Below are positions 1 through 8,542 of a DNA stretch of 64,000 bases, in pieces. How positions within the stretch are numbered: position 1 is the first letter of the stretch; each line of letters begins with the position of its first letter. Below the pieces are notes generated by a model. The model saw only the letters and a program-made list of their open reading frames with translations. It ran no database searches and had not been told where the DNA came from. Source of the DNA: Jeotgalicoccus aerolatus (GTDB taxonomy: Bacteria > Bacillota > Bacilli > Staphylococcales > Salinicoccaceae); contig NZ_BMCN01000001.1 in the NCBI RefSeq assembly GCF_014635205.1, forward strand, positions 310,001 to 374,000, read 5' to 3'. Position numbers and translations under genes: made by a program.

Positions 1-235
1 AGAGTTTGGAAGACGGCTGCATAGAGTGGACTAAATATATCGCGATATCAATATCTTCCATAACATTTTCTATATCGATCTGAGAATATAAGTCCGCTTC
101 TTTCCAGGTTACATTCTGTTCATCTTCTTTATTTTTTGTATTCCTTGAAATGGCAACAATCTCGTGATCATCTTTCAGACTCTCTAGTAAATTGCCGCCG
201 ATGTAGCCCGATGCCCCGGTTAACAAGATTTTCAT
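1..235 (-). CDS. NAD(P)-binding epimerase/NmrA-like protein, N-terminal part
   Basis: The gene runs off the left edge, so only about 78 N-terminal codons are visible. The protein opens with MKILLTGASGYIGGNLLESL, a Rossmann-fold dinucleotide-binding loop of the TGxxGYxG type, followed by an acidic strand (ADLYSQ) and IDIAIYLVHSM, as in atypical short-chain dehydrogenases of the NAD-epimerase/NmrA group. The substrate cannot be told from this fragment. The start is the ATG at 233-235, preceded on the minus strand by GGAGTGAGAAG as ribosome binding site. It is divergent from the decayed SDR gene that follows. Confidence 0.75.
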   Translation of the reverse strand, partial: MKILLTGASGYIGGNLLESLKDDHEIVAISRNTKNKEDEQNVTWKEADLYSQIDIENVMEDIDIAIYLVHSMQPSSKL

Positions 236-367
236 CTTCTCACTCCTTAAACTTAATATCTTATACTTATACCCGTACTTATAAAAAACAGTCTTTATAG
301 AGTGAAATGTGCAGCGGAATATAAACTGCTTTGTTTGTAAAATTGATGAATAGAAGGAGGAGTGATT

Positions 368-1129
368 ATCAAGGGTTAAATACGATTTTACATAAAAGAC
401 TGTTATAATTACGGGTGCTACAGGTGATGTTGGAAAATCAACAGCAAAAGGATTTGGAGAAAGCGGTGCGAATGTTGTCATCGGTGATATTGATGAACGT
501 GCAAAAGACACAGTGAAATTAATTGAAGATATTGGCGGCAAAGGCATTTTCGTTAAAGCCGACGTCACAAAGCCAAAGGATGTTCAAAACCTCTTTAAGA
601 CAGCAGTGGATACCTACGGCGGTTTAGATCATGCATTTAATAACGCAGGCGTCTTAAAAAAATCCTATAAATTTTCCGATATTCCTGTAGAGGATTACGA
701 TACAGTCATGGCTGTTGATGCTAAAGGTGTATTCTTAACGACTAAATATGAGATTGATTATATGAGAAAAAAGGCGGCGGTTCTATCGTCAACACGGCAT
801 CCGTTGCAGGAATGGTTGCAGACCCTGAGATGACGCCGTACATTGCAGCAAAACACGCAGTAATCGGTTTAACTAAATCAGCAGGATTTGACCATGCCAA
901 AGAAGGCATTCGTGTTAATGCACTTGCTCCAGGTCTTACAGAAACAGAAATGACTCAAGCTTGGAAAGACGACCCGGAAAAATGGGCGCAAATGACAGGC
1001 GGCAACCCAATGAATACTGCAGCCCAGCCAGAAGATATTGCGGATATGGTTTTATTCTTATGCTCTGACTCAGCTAAATTTGCTAATGCACAGACATTCA
1101 CTGTCGATGGCGGACAAACAGCACATTAA
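368..1129 (+). pseudogene. Short-chain dehydrogenase/reductase (SDR), frameshifted remnant
   Basis: Read across frames this is a classical SDR: TVIITGATGDVG (cofactor loop), NNAG, an S...YIAAKHA active site (YxxxK), and a C-terminal VDGGQ ending. It is broken in at least two places. At the 5' end there is a good Shine-Dalgarno (GGAGGAG, 356-362), but the expected ATG near 368 reads ATC and the first codons carry indels and stops before the KTVIITG segment. Near 772 one base is missing in an A-run, so the GGGSIVNTASVAGMV part is in a different frame from the N-terminal half. Substrate unknown; the family commonly reduces sugars or small alcohols. A paralogue, also broken, lies immediately downstream. 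Sequencing error is a possible alternative, but core genes in the window show no such lesions. Confidence 0.8.
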
Positions 1130-1140
1130 TTGAATATAAG

Positions 1141-1176
1141 CCTCCGATTCAGAACACTGGATTGGAGGTCTTTTCG
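1141..1176 (+). terminator. Terminator after the first SDR remnant
   Basis: Imperfect hairpin CCTCCGAT...ATTGGAGG followed by TCTTTTCG, ten bases after the SDR stop codon. Confidence 0.6.
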
Positions 1177-1273
1177 TATTTACTTGACGGGTAATTTCTG
1201 TAGTGATTAAATATGATAGAAAGACTATCAAAATATAATTTGTATTTATTATTGGGAATGAGGAGAGGGAGAC

Positions 1274-2035
1274 ATGGGAAGATTAACAGATAAGGTTGCT
1301 GTCATTACAGGAAGCGGTTCGGGCATCGGCAGACAAATTGCTTTAACTTACGCAAGAGAAGGCGCAAAAATTGTCGTTGCTGATTTTAATGAAGAGGGTA
1401 TGGACCAGACCGTCAGCCAGCTGAAAGAAATGGGTGCTGAAGCCATTTGAATTAAGGTAGATGTGACCGTTGAAGATAATATCGCGTCAATGATTGATCA
1501 GACAGTCGAAGCCTTCGGGACAGTCGATGTTTTGGTAAACAATGCAGGAATTTCAGATAATATGCTCGCTGCAAGCAACGTTACCGATGATGTGTGGGAA
1601 CGGGTTATGAATATCAACGTAACAAGTGTCATGCGGGCTACGCGTAAAGTACTGCCGATTTTCCAAGAGAAAGGTCAAGGAAATATTATTAATATGGCAT
1701 CAATCTCCGGTTTAACAGGCTGCCGCGGGGGATTGGCTTATACTGCATCCAAACATGCGGTGATCGGTATGACAAAAAACGTCGCGTCACAATATGGACC
1801 GGACAACATCCGTTGCAACGCTATCAGACCTGCACATGTGCCTACACCGCTGACAACGAATATGTCGAACATCGACACCTTTGGTATGGAAGTCGCGACA
1901 CGCGGTGTCAATATGATGACCAAGGCGGGCACTACAGAAGAAATCGCCAATATCGCGCTCTTTCCTGCGTCCGATGAATCCGCTTATATTAACGGCGTCA
2001 CAATTGCAGCTGACTTTGGCTGGAGTGCATATTAA
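1274..2035 (+). pseudogene. SDR-family oxidoreductase with an internal stop codon
   Basis: The gene starts at ATG 1274 behind a strong GAGGAGAGGGAG ribosome binding site and reads MGRLTDKVAVITGSGSGIGR, the TGxxxGIG cofactor loop. The frame is interrupted once, by TGA at 1448-1450 where relatives usually have a residue such as glycine before IKVDVT. After it the same frame continues through NNAG, a Ser in ASISG, YTASKHA (YxxxK catalytic pair) and FPASDESAYINGV to a normal end; total about 253 codons. A single in-frame nonsense codon suggests recent inactivation. A promoter-like TTGACG (1184-1189) and TTAAAT (1207-1212), 17 bases apart, lies upstream. The truncated 58-residue product would lack the active site. 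Substrate not predictable. Confidence 0.85.
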
Positions 2036-2054
2036 TAGATAAATATAGTTTCAC

Positions 2055-2087
2055 AAGCTATTGGGAATACTTCAGATGGCTTTTTTA
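2055..2087 (+). terminator. Terminator after the second SDR remnant
   Basis: Stem AAGCTAT...ATGGCTT (one G-U pair) followed by six T. Confidence 0.55.
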
Positions 2088-2179
2088 AATAAGTTTATCG
2101 AACTATTTAACGGTATTACCGATTTAAAAAGAGTTGTCTCTCATATACTTTAAGTAATTTGCAGTGTATATTTTAAATT

Positions 2180-4895
2180 TTAACTTCCCCATACCTCAAA
2201 AGCATTAACTACTAATGAATCTTTAACTTTAGTTTCAACTGCTGATAGAATTTCTCCAATTTTCTGTGGTAATTCTTTAGAATTTGTCAGAGACGGTTGA
2301 CAAGCTACTAATTTTCCACGAATAGGTATATTATCATTGAGGTATTGATTTAAATTATTTAAATCACCTTTTATGACTTCTGCGTAATTTTTTTTATTTC
2401 TATCTTTAATTTTTTTCTCTAAAACGTATGAATTCTTAATCCAATTAATAGATTTGATACACTGACCGACTACCTCATAAATATCTCCGGCATTATTATT
2501 TTTACTAGTAAGAGAAGAAGCGCTTTTAACATGTACTAATTGGACTTCTATTAGCTTTTCATTTTTCTTTAAAGTAATATAGTCAGCCATTTCACCGGTA
2601 CCATGATCATAAAATATATAATCATAGTTTGTACTATAATCTTTAAGGTATAACTCTAATGCCTCATGTATAGAAAGTAGGTTGGTATTTCGTTTGTCTT
2701 TTTTAGAGTAGAATTCTTTCCTAATATTTGTTTTGTAGCTTTCCCAATCTATTGGGATTATATGTTTTTTATCATAGGGTGTGATATCTTTATATCCCTG
2801 TGTTATTTGTTCCTGACTAATCATCTTTAAATTACTTGTGTAAAAAATTAATGGAAATTCATTTAGATAGTCTGCTAAAGATAAATTTTGGTGAGCAACT
2901 TTTACTTTTATATTATCTGAATCCCTCAGAGAAGAATAAGAACCTTCTAAATCAATGGAAATTACACTTTTTAAGTTTTCAAATTCAGCTAAGATTTCTA
3001 ATTGTTCAGTATGTACTTTGAAAATGCTGAAGGATATATCAGTAATATTATACCCAGGGTATGAAGAGAGAGTATGATTTCTTTCATATGTTTTTTGATT
3101 TAGTTTACACATAAAAATGCTCTCAGGATATTCAGGGAGAGGCAAATAGTCATAAGAAGTTTCAGTTAAAAAATCTTTATCTAAAGAAAGCTTTTTAGAA
3201 TTTTTAGAAAACCAATCGACCAATTCTTTTATCCCGCCATAAGTATTAGACCAAATTTTTGATGACGAACTGTAACCAATAGTTTCACTAAACTCTTTTT
3301 CTTTGACCTTACAAAATACATGTCCTGGTGAATAGAGCTCTCCAGTGGTGGCATTGAAGGTCGTGCTAACATCGGATCCACTACTAATTTTGTAAGACTC
3401 GCCATCACCTTTATTATTAGCTAGTCCTGCATTAAAAAATTCGAAGTTATTATATCCTGAAAGTACTTTATGAATCTCTTTTAATTTAAGTTTTTTGCAA
3501 CGTTTTCACCACAAAATTGGTTGCACATATACTTATATAATTGTTCGCTTTTAAGGCTAGAATTAATATATAAAGTTGTGCTGCTCATCGTATTGTGCAA
3601 TTATACACTCATAATTAGAGTTGAAAATATTTGAATCATTATTTGTCCACCTTGGTTTTTCGTGTTTCTGAAAGATGAGAACGCTCGTATTTATATCACG
3701 ATAAATATAACTTTTAAATAGGTTGTAACCAGATATTTCTATACTCGCCTCAATATTAAAATATGGAGTTCTAAAAACTTTTGCATGATAGTTTAAGTTT
3801 ATGGAATAAAGATTAAACTCGTTTTCTAAATTATCGTTGAGTTCGAAGGCTTCTATAAATTGTTGATTTGATACTTCCTCTTCAATTCTCTTCTCTGATA
3901 AATTGACTATAATATTATTCCACACAGCATCTTCTCTATATAAGTTGATATTCTCAATTAATAATTCTTCATTATTAACTGCTATAAACTTAGCGGATCC
4001 TAGTTTTTCATCTGATATCCTTGTAAATCGTCCTATAAACTGCAACGTAGAGGCTAGAGAACGATGAGGCTGATGTATTACTGCTATTTTAAGGTTAGGG
4101 AAATCAAAACCTTCAGCCATCATATCTACGCATATCACACCATCTAAGTCTTTCTTCAACAGTTTTTGAATAATACTTTGAACATGTCGTCTTGACTTTG
4201 AACTATCAACTACCTCAAGGGAAAGATTTGTATGAGTATCATAAATATTTTTGAGTAACTTAGCATCTTCTTTAGATTTGTACGTATCATAATCGAGTTT
4301 CTGTATCCTTGCTCTTTGTCACGAATAAAAATTTCTTCAGCAGTTTTAGCTAAATTCTCATCATTATTTCCACTGTGTTCTTCTACCGCGATATATTCTA
4401 CTTTACTGTAAATATTATCTTTATAAGCTAGAGATAATGGATAATCATATATGTAATCGGCTTGGATTTTTTTATTATCTCTTCTGAATGGGGTAGCTGT
4501 AAAAAGTAGGTGTTTACTAAAATTCATATTTTCAAGTACCGCTTTCCATGTTTTAGCAGGTTCATGATGAGCTTCGTCTATTATTATAAGATCAAATTGG
4601 TCTCTAATTTGATGCTCAGATAATGTTAGTGCGCATATAGGTGTAGCTATAGTCACATTACAATTTTTTATATCAGATATCATACTGTCTTTAAATTTTG
4701 AAGACATTTCAAATATTTTCGGTTTAACCATTTTTTTTGGAAAAGCACCAATTTTATTTAAAGTTTTTAGTACCTTAAAATCATTCGCCATTTGTGATCT
4801 TACTAAATAATAGCACCTTTTTGAGCATTTCTAAGCATAACTTTTTCATCAAAAAAGTTAATCTGTTGATAATGTGATTTAAAATAGTTATTCAT
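2180..4895 (-). pseudogene. DEAD/DEAH helicase with C-terminal nuclease-like domain, decayed
   Basis: Fragments of one long SF2 helicase gene lie head to tail on the minus strand. The N-terminal piece starts at 4895 (MNNYFKSHYQQINFFDEK...) and stops after RNAQKGAII near 4803. The next piece enters directly at VRSQMANDFK, so the segment that should carry motif I (Walker A) is missing. Then come IIIDEAHHE (motif II, DEAH), LLFTATPFRRD (motif III, TAT), a one-base loss near 4275, VDMMAEGFDFPNLK, QFIGRFTR (motif VI), further frame breaks near 3565-3600 and at the T-run 3493-3498, and a C-terminal 347-codon open stretch (2180-3223). The last part contains MADYITLKKNEKLIEVQ, compatible with a PD-(D/E)XK-type nuclease core. 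Helicase-nuclease proteins of this layout often act in phage defence. The region is markedly AT-rich against its surroundings, which suggests transfer. Non-functional as it stands. Confidence 0.85.
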
Positions 4896-5102
4896 TACCT
4901 AAAACCTCTCTCATAATAGCGTTAATGTAATTTTAATAATAAATTATAAATATTTAAAATTTTTGAATTAATTTACAAAATATGATAATTTTGAAGTTGA
5001 TATAATTTCTCTCAGTTGTGTTTTATATTTGTAGGTGTTGTCTCATTATTATGTAGAAAAGAATGATTAAGAAATTTATCAATAAAATAGGAGAGTGATT
5101 TA

Positions 5103-6239
5103 ATGGAGGTTCATATTTCAGAACACGATCAAAGTCAAATAAACTTCATGGATTTTTCGACTTTAAACGATCATACTTGGGATTTAGATTATCTAAATGC
5201 ATGCGTTTATTATCATCAACTTAAAGATTCTGTTAGATTGTCTGAAAATAATTTTGCCGTAGAGTTACTTGATACTAATATTACTAATATATTTAATGAT
5301 ATTGCTAGAGAGATTAATTCTATAGTAAATATAAGAGAGTCACCTATAAAGTTCTTGGGACAAGATGTTATACAATTAGTTGATAACAACTTTGTTACAA
5401 ATCCCTACACTAATAATAATGGAGAAGTGCGATATCTTGCAGATGCTGCTTCGCCAGAATTTAAAGGGTTTTTAAGTGGTGCATATGGTGAAGCAATTGT
5501 ACAGTACCTATTTAATCAGTTTAAAAGTAATGGTAGCTATTCGATAGCAAAGCTTGAGAGAAAAAGAATTAAAACCCCAGATTTTATTATATTTGAAAAC
5601 AGTAGTAATACACCTCATTCATTTTGGGAAGCAAAAGGTACTGTTAGCCATTTGCCAAGTGCTGATAAATTAAAAGAAGAAAAAGACAATCCTCAAAAAC
5701 AGATTCAATCTATTTTAACTTTTTTACAAGCTGAAGGATTCCAATTTAATAACAATGGCGTTTTTTCTAAGGTTCATGTACCAGTTTCACAAAATAATAG
5801 GTTAAGAACTCGAATAGTTGACCCAGAAATAGCGTATGCCTTTAATTTACCTAATGTACTGTTAGAAGATTATATTTTATTGGGTACTTACAAAGATTAT
5901 CCAGTTGACAAACTTAAAGAAAATTATTTGGCTTTTAAAAAGCAAGATAAATATCAACAAAGCCAATTAGATAGAGAACGGAAAAATTTATATGATAAGT
6001 ATTCATTTTTAATTAAGGATAAATCTACAAATAACAAAAAAGATTATGAAAAATATTTAGAAGAAATAAAATCATCAGTTGAATATAAAGACATTCTCAA
6101 GGAGCAAGATCAGTATATTGAGTCGCTCTTACCAATTATTGGTGAGCCTACAGTGGGTAAGTTCTATAATAAAGTTAATAAAATGGAAGAGGACTTGATT
6201 ATTCAAATAGCTCAAAGTTTAAGAGAGAATAAAGATTGA
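5103..6239 (+). CDS. PD-(D/E)XK nuclease-like protein, putative defence gene
   Basis: A 378-residue soluble protein. A central segment carries the classical nuclease core: Glu130 in GAYGEAIVQYL, then TPDFIIF (Asp160) and FWEAKG (Glu176, Lys178), i.e. E...D-(15)-E-A-K. The N-terminal 100 residues match nothing I recognise. The C-terminal 100 residues are highly charged and helical (LDRERKNLYDKYSFL...). The start follows GGAGAGTGATTTA. It is transcribed divergently from the decayed helicase, is equally AT-rich, and has about 200 bases of AT-rich spacer between the two starts. I infer that the two formed one restriction or defence module in which the nuclease survives. No exact family name could be assigned. 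Confidence 0.7.
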   Translation: MEVHISEHDQSQINFMDFSTLNDHTWDLDYLNACVYYHQLKDSVRLSENNFAVELLDTNITNIFNDIAREINSIVNIRESPIKFLGQDVIQLVDNNFVTNPYTNNNGEVRYLADAASPEFKGFLSGAYGEAIVQYLFNQFKSNGSYSIAKLERKRIKTPDFIIFENSSNTPHSFWEAKGTVSHLPSADKLKEEKDNPQKQIQSILTFLQAEGFQFNNNGVFSKVHVPVSQNNRLRTRIVDPEIAYAFNLPNVLLEDYILLGTYKDYPVDKLKENYLAFKKQDKYQQSQLDRERKNLYDKYSFLIKDKSTNNKKDYEKYLEEIKSSVEYKDILKEQDQYIESLLPIIGEPTVGKFYNKVNKMEEDLIIQIAQSLRENKD

Positions 6240-6318
6240 TTTATTACATTATTTATTTTAACCATAAGTAACCCGATATACTCTAGAATTTAACTAGTTC
6301 CGATGATACGTAGTAATA

Positions 6319-6356
6319 AAAAACCCCTAATCTATGGATATTGGGGGTTTTTATAG
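6319..6356 (+). terminator. Terminator, possibly bidirectional, of Fst-locus type
   Basis: Stem AAACCCCTAAT...ATTGGGGGTTT with T-run. It closes the nuclease gene and resembles the shared terminators of the type I toxin loci at 8122-8160 and 31898-31935 (common core CTAATCTATGG). Confidence 0.7.
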
Positions 6357-6400
6357 TGTATTGGAAGTCATCCAGTTAATTTTCATCATCTTATCATTTC
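6357..6400 (-). pseudogene. Remnant of the 3' end of an Fst-type toxin locus
   Basis: The stretch just right of the hairpin (TAGTGTATTGGAAGTCATCC, then AGTTAATTTTCATCATC) closely follows the corresponding part of the intact locus at 31933-31970 (TAGTGGTGTATTGGCGGCTG, then TCCGGTTAGTCATCATCATC), which encodes the Asp-rich end and stop codon of that toxin on the minus strand. The rest of the toxin and its ribosome binding site are absent. I read this as a decayed third type I toxin locus. The match is short. Confidence 0.45.
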
Positions 6401-6457
6401 TAATATAATTGTAGTAATATTGTGACAACTACTATTCTATCCAAAAGGGGAACTGAC

Positions 6458-7816
6458 ATGACATTTGAAAAGATGGATGATTTTATTCGGCAGCACTGTG
6501 ACGATCACCTGGACCAGCTGTTTAACTTACTCAAGATTAAAAGTATCAGCGCCGACACTGATGAGATTAGAAATTGCGCCAATGTATTAAAGGTCGACAT
6601 GGAAAGTCTTGGTATTCATACTGAGATTATCGAAACGGCCGGCAATCCGGTCGTTTACGGTGAAATTCTAAACGATAAAAACCGCTTCACCTTGCTGATC
6701 TACGGCCACTACGACGTCCAGGCTGCAGAACCGCTTGAGCTCTGGGATTCGAATCCTTTCGAACCTGAAATTAGAGACGGCAGAATATATGCACGGGGTG
6801 TCGGGGATAACAAAGGTCAGCTGATGGCTCAATTGCTCGGACTGAAGACCTATCAGGCGCTCTACGGCGAGCTTCCCATTAACGTGAAGTTTATCTTCGA
6901 AGGTGAAGAAGAACTCGGCAGTGTGCATCTGGCGGAGTTTGTGGAGAATCACAAGAAACTGCTTGAAGCGGATTTAGTCTATACGTCGGATGGTTCATCC
7001 CACAACAGCGGTAATCCTTTAATTCTGCTCGGTGTCAGAGGAGTGCTGACGCTTGAAATGACGGCGAAAGGTGCGGATTTTGATAACCATTCCGGCAATA
7101 CGGGCAATATCGTGCCGAATCCTGCGTGGAAGATGGTTGAGCTTCTGAACACTATGCGTGATGATAACGGCAAGGTGCTGGTGGATGGTTTTTACGATCA
7201 TATACGCGAGCCGAGCGATAAAGAAATCGAACTCCTGAAGCAGCTGCCTTACGACCAGGCAGATATAGCAGAAAAAATCGGCTATAAAGATTTGGATATG
7301 GACGGGGCGTCCTACTACCATAAGCTGACCATGGAACCGACTTTTAATATTGCGGGCATAGAGAGCGGTTACACAGGTAAACATGCAAAAACAATTATTC
7401 CCGCGAGTGCGACTGTCAATATGGATATCCGGCTGGTGGCGGACCAGGACCCGGAATACGTATTTGAGAAAATTGAAGATCACGTGAAGAAAGTAAATCC
7501 AGACGTGGTTGTGACTTATAAAGGCGCCATGCGTCCGTCCAGAACACCGGCGGAACTTGAGATTGTTCAGGTAGTGACGGATGCTGTGGGTCACGCCTAC
7601 GGCAAAGTACCTTTAGTCCAGCCGAGCATGCCGGGCTCACTCCCGGACTATGTGTGGACAGAAATATTAAACACGCCATCCATCATTATGCCGTACGCCA
7701 ACTTCGACCAGCACAACCATTCACCCAATGAAAATTTGAAAGTAGAAAACTTTTTGAATGGGATTAAATGCACGTGTAATTTGGTGAAAGAGTTGGGAGA
7801 ATGGTCTAGGGAGTAA
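6458..7816 (+). CDS. M20-family dipeptidase / metallopeptidase
   Basis: A 452-residue cytosolic zinc peptidase of the M20 family (dipeptidase branch similar to PepV/CNDP-type enzymes). Visible metal and catalytic motifs: YGHYDVQ (His ligand and following Asp), ARGVGDNKGQ (bridging Asp), FEGEEELGS (catalytic Glu and Glu ligand), YTSDGSSH, and a C-terminal NFDQHNHSPNE with the last His ligand. The dimerisation domain lies between, with GIESGYTG and KTIIPASATVNMDIR. The ATG at 6458 is chosen because AAAAGGGGA ends seven bases before it; an upstream in-frame GTG at 6422 lacks a ribosome binding site. It probably trims small peptides for nutrition. It stands alone and its GC content fits the core genome. 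Confidence 0.9.
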   Translation: MTFEKMDDFIRQHCDDHLDQLFNLLKIKSISADTDEIRNCANVLKVDMESLGIHTEIIETAGNPVVYGEILNDKNRFTLLIYGHYDVQAAEPLELWDSNPFEPEIRDGRIYARGVGDNKGQLMAQLLGLKTYQALYGELPINVKFIFEGEEELGSVHLAEFVENHKKLLEADLVYTSDGSSHNSGNPLILLGVRGVLTLEMTAKGADFDNHSGNTGNIVPNPAWKMVELLNTMRDDNGKVLVDGFYDHIREPSDKEIELLKQLPYDQADIAEKIGYKDLDMDGASYYHKLTMEPTFNIAGIESGYTGKHAKTIIPASATVNMDIRLVADQDPEYVFEKIEDHVKKVNPDVVVTYKGAMRPSRTPAELEIVQVVTDAVGHAYGKVPLVQPSMPGSLPDYVWTEILNTPSIIMPYANFDQHNHSPNENLKVENFLNGIKCTCNLVKELGEWSRE

Positions 7817-7865
7817 ATTAAAATAAAGTGATATTTTCGAGATATTTAGAATATAATATTAGGTT

Positions 7866-8054
7866 TTGACAACTACTATAGAATCATGGGAAATAGGGCG
7901 TTCTACCCCTAATGGATCTGCTACCAGATTAATGCAGCTGATGGAAAAGAACCCGCCGCTCAAAAAATCTCTCAAGAAAGCGATTGAAAAAGAGAAATCA
8001 GATGAAAATGATAAACATTTAGTTGATAGAAATAATTTAAAAAGAAACGGCTGA
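7866..8054 (+). pseudogene. C-terminal fragment of a HigA/XRE-type antitoxin
   Basis: The 62-codon frame contains IESWEIGRSTPNGSATRLMQ followed by LMEKNPPLKKSL. This matches the end of the helix-turn-helix and the tail (WEQGRRxPSGxALxLLxLIEKxP) of HigA-like antitoxins. The first half of the HTH domain is missing, the only possible start is a TTG without a ribosome binding site, and no HigB toxin lies nearby. It is probably a relic of a type II toxin-antitoxin system. A 13-base match (TGACAACTACTAT) is shared with 6423-6435 upstream of the peptidase gene. Confidence 0.6.
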
Positions 8055-8082
8055 ATTTTTGTATTTGTACAATGTCTGATGA

Positions 8083-8160
8083 TATAATTAACTCACAAAA
8101 AGGAAATCCATTGCTTTCACCGAAGCCCTAATCTATGGTCGTAGATTGGGGCTTCATTTT
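8083..8160 (+). ncRNA. Small RNA resembling a type I antitoxin RNA, without a toxin
   Basis: A promoter TTGTAT (8059-8064), 18 bases, TATAAT (8083-8088) would start a transcript near 8095 that ends at the strong hairpin GAAGCCCTAATCTA...TAGATTGGGGCTTC plus T-run (8122-8160). The layout (about 65-nt RNA, AATCTA/TAGATT stem) matches the antitoxin RNA at 31867-31935. No Fst-like reading frame follows on the minus strand, so this may be an orphan antitoxin RNA or a relic. Confidence 0.45.
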
Positions 8161-8220
8161 ATATTTTAAACAATAAGATTGTCTCAAACTGGCAATTAGA
8201 TTCACATTATGCTAAATTAA

Positions 8221-8290
8221 AGGTAACAAAAATAGTACACATTACTTCACCAAACCCCCAAGTGCTGGGCTGAGCGCTTGGGGGTTTTTT
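8221..8290 (+). ncRNA. Antitoxin RNA (RNAII-type) of the first Fst-like locus
   Basis: The plus strand facing the toxin gene has a 17-base perfect direct repeat of the toxin start region (8226-8242 equals 8383-8399), followed by a GC-rich hairpin AAACCCCCAAG...CTTGGGGGTTT and T-run (8252-8290). In known Fst/par loci the antitoxin RNA uses such repeats plus the shared bidirectional terminator to pair with toxin mRNA. A candidate promoter upstream is weak (TAAATT near 8213), so the 5' end is approximate. Confidence 0.6.
8226..8242 (+). repeat. Direct repeat of the type I locus (partner at 8383-8399)
   Basis: ACAAAAATAGTACACAT occurs identically at 8226-8242 and 8383-8399. The second copy covers the toxin start codon. 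This is the DRa/DRb arrangement used for antisense pairing in Fst-type systems. Confidence 0.75.
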
Positions 8291-8303
8291 GGTGTTTTAT
8301 CGC

Positions 8304-8399
8304 CTATTCTTTTCTTTGCTGTTCAAGCCAGTACCTAAACAGCTGCACGATGCACCCGACGATAATCGGGCCAACGAGATATACAAAAATAGTACACAT
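8304..8399 (-). CDS. Fst-like type I toxin, small membrane peptide
   Basis: A 31-residue peptide containing VGPIIVGCIVQLFRYWLEQQ. It matches the Fst/Ldr toxin pattern (hydrophobic helix with PIIVG, then LFxYWL and a charged tail). Family members insert into the membrane and stop growth when antitoxin RNA is lacking. The ATG at 8397-8399 follows AGGAGGTGG. Just upstream a CCCGG/CCGGG hairpin (8415-8436) abuts the ribosome binding site, as in Fst mRNA where a leader stem restrains translation. The gene converges with an antisense RNA. Unusually, its promoter region contains a LexA-type box, and the next gene is a Y-family polymerase with its own box. Confidence 0.8.
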   Translation of the reverse strand: MCTIFVYLVGPIIVGCIVQLFRYWLEQQRKE

Positions 8400-8455
8400 A
8401 ATACTCCACCTCCTCCCGGTCAATATTTCGCCCGGGATGGATAGGCGATATTTCA

Positions 8456-8484
8456 ATTATACCAAAAATAGAACATTCGTTCGA
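8456..8484 (-). promoter_or_regulatory. Toxin promoter with LexA (Din) box
   Basis: On the minus strand an extended -10 TGGTATAAT (TATAAT at 8456-8461) lies about 57 bases before the toxin start. The palindrome GAACATTCGTTC (8471-8482) fits the Bacillota SOS box GAAC-N4-GTTC and covers the -35/-10 spacer, so LexA binding should block transcription. Confidence 0.65.
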
Positions 8485-8542
8485 TTTATTTAGAAATTTT
8501 AAAATATAACTCCGCTATTTTTCGCACTTATATGCTAATATA

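Noticed and set aside
368-4895. Frameshifts as sequencing errors instead of pseudogenes
   Set aside because: Many lesions are single bases in short homopolymers, which leaves some doubt. But they cluster in accessory genes, include a deletion and a nonsense codon, and the long core genes in the window show none.
7019-7594. 191-codon minus-strand frame inside the M20 peptidase gene
   Set aside because: It is antisense to clearly conserved M20 motifs, has no ribosome binding site and reads as low-complexity His/Arg-rich sequence.
8278-8493. 71-codon plus-strand frame over the toxin gene
   Set aside because: It starts inside the terminator hairpin and runs antisense to the Fst-like toxin; no ribosome binding site.
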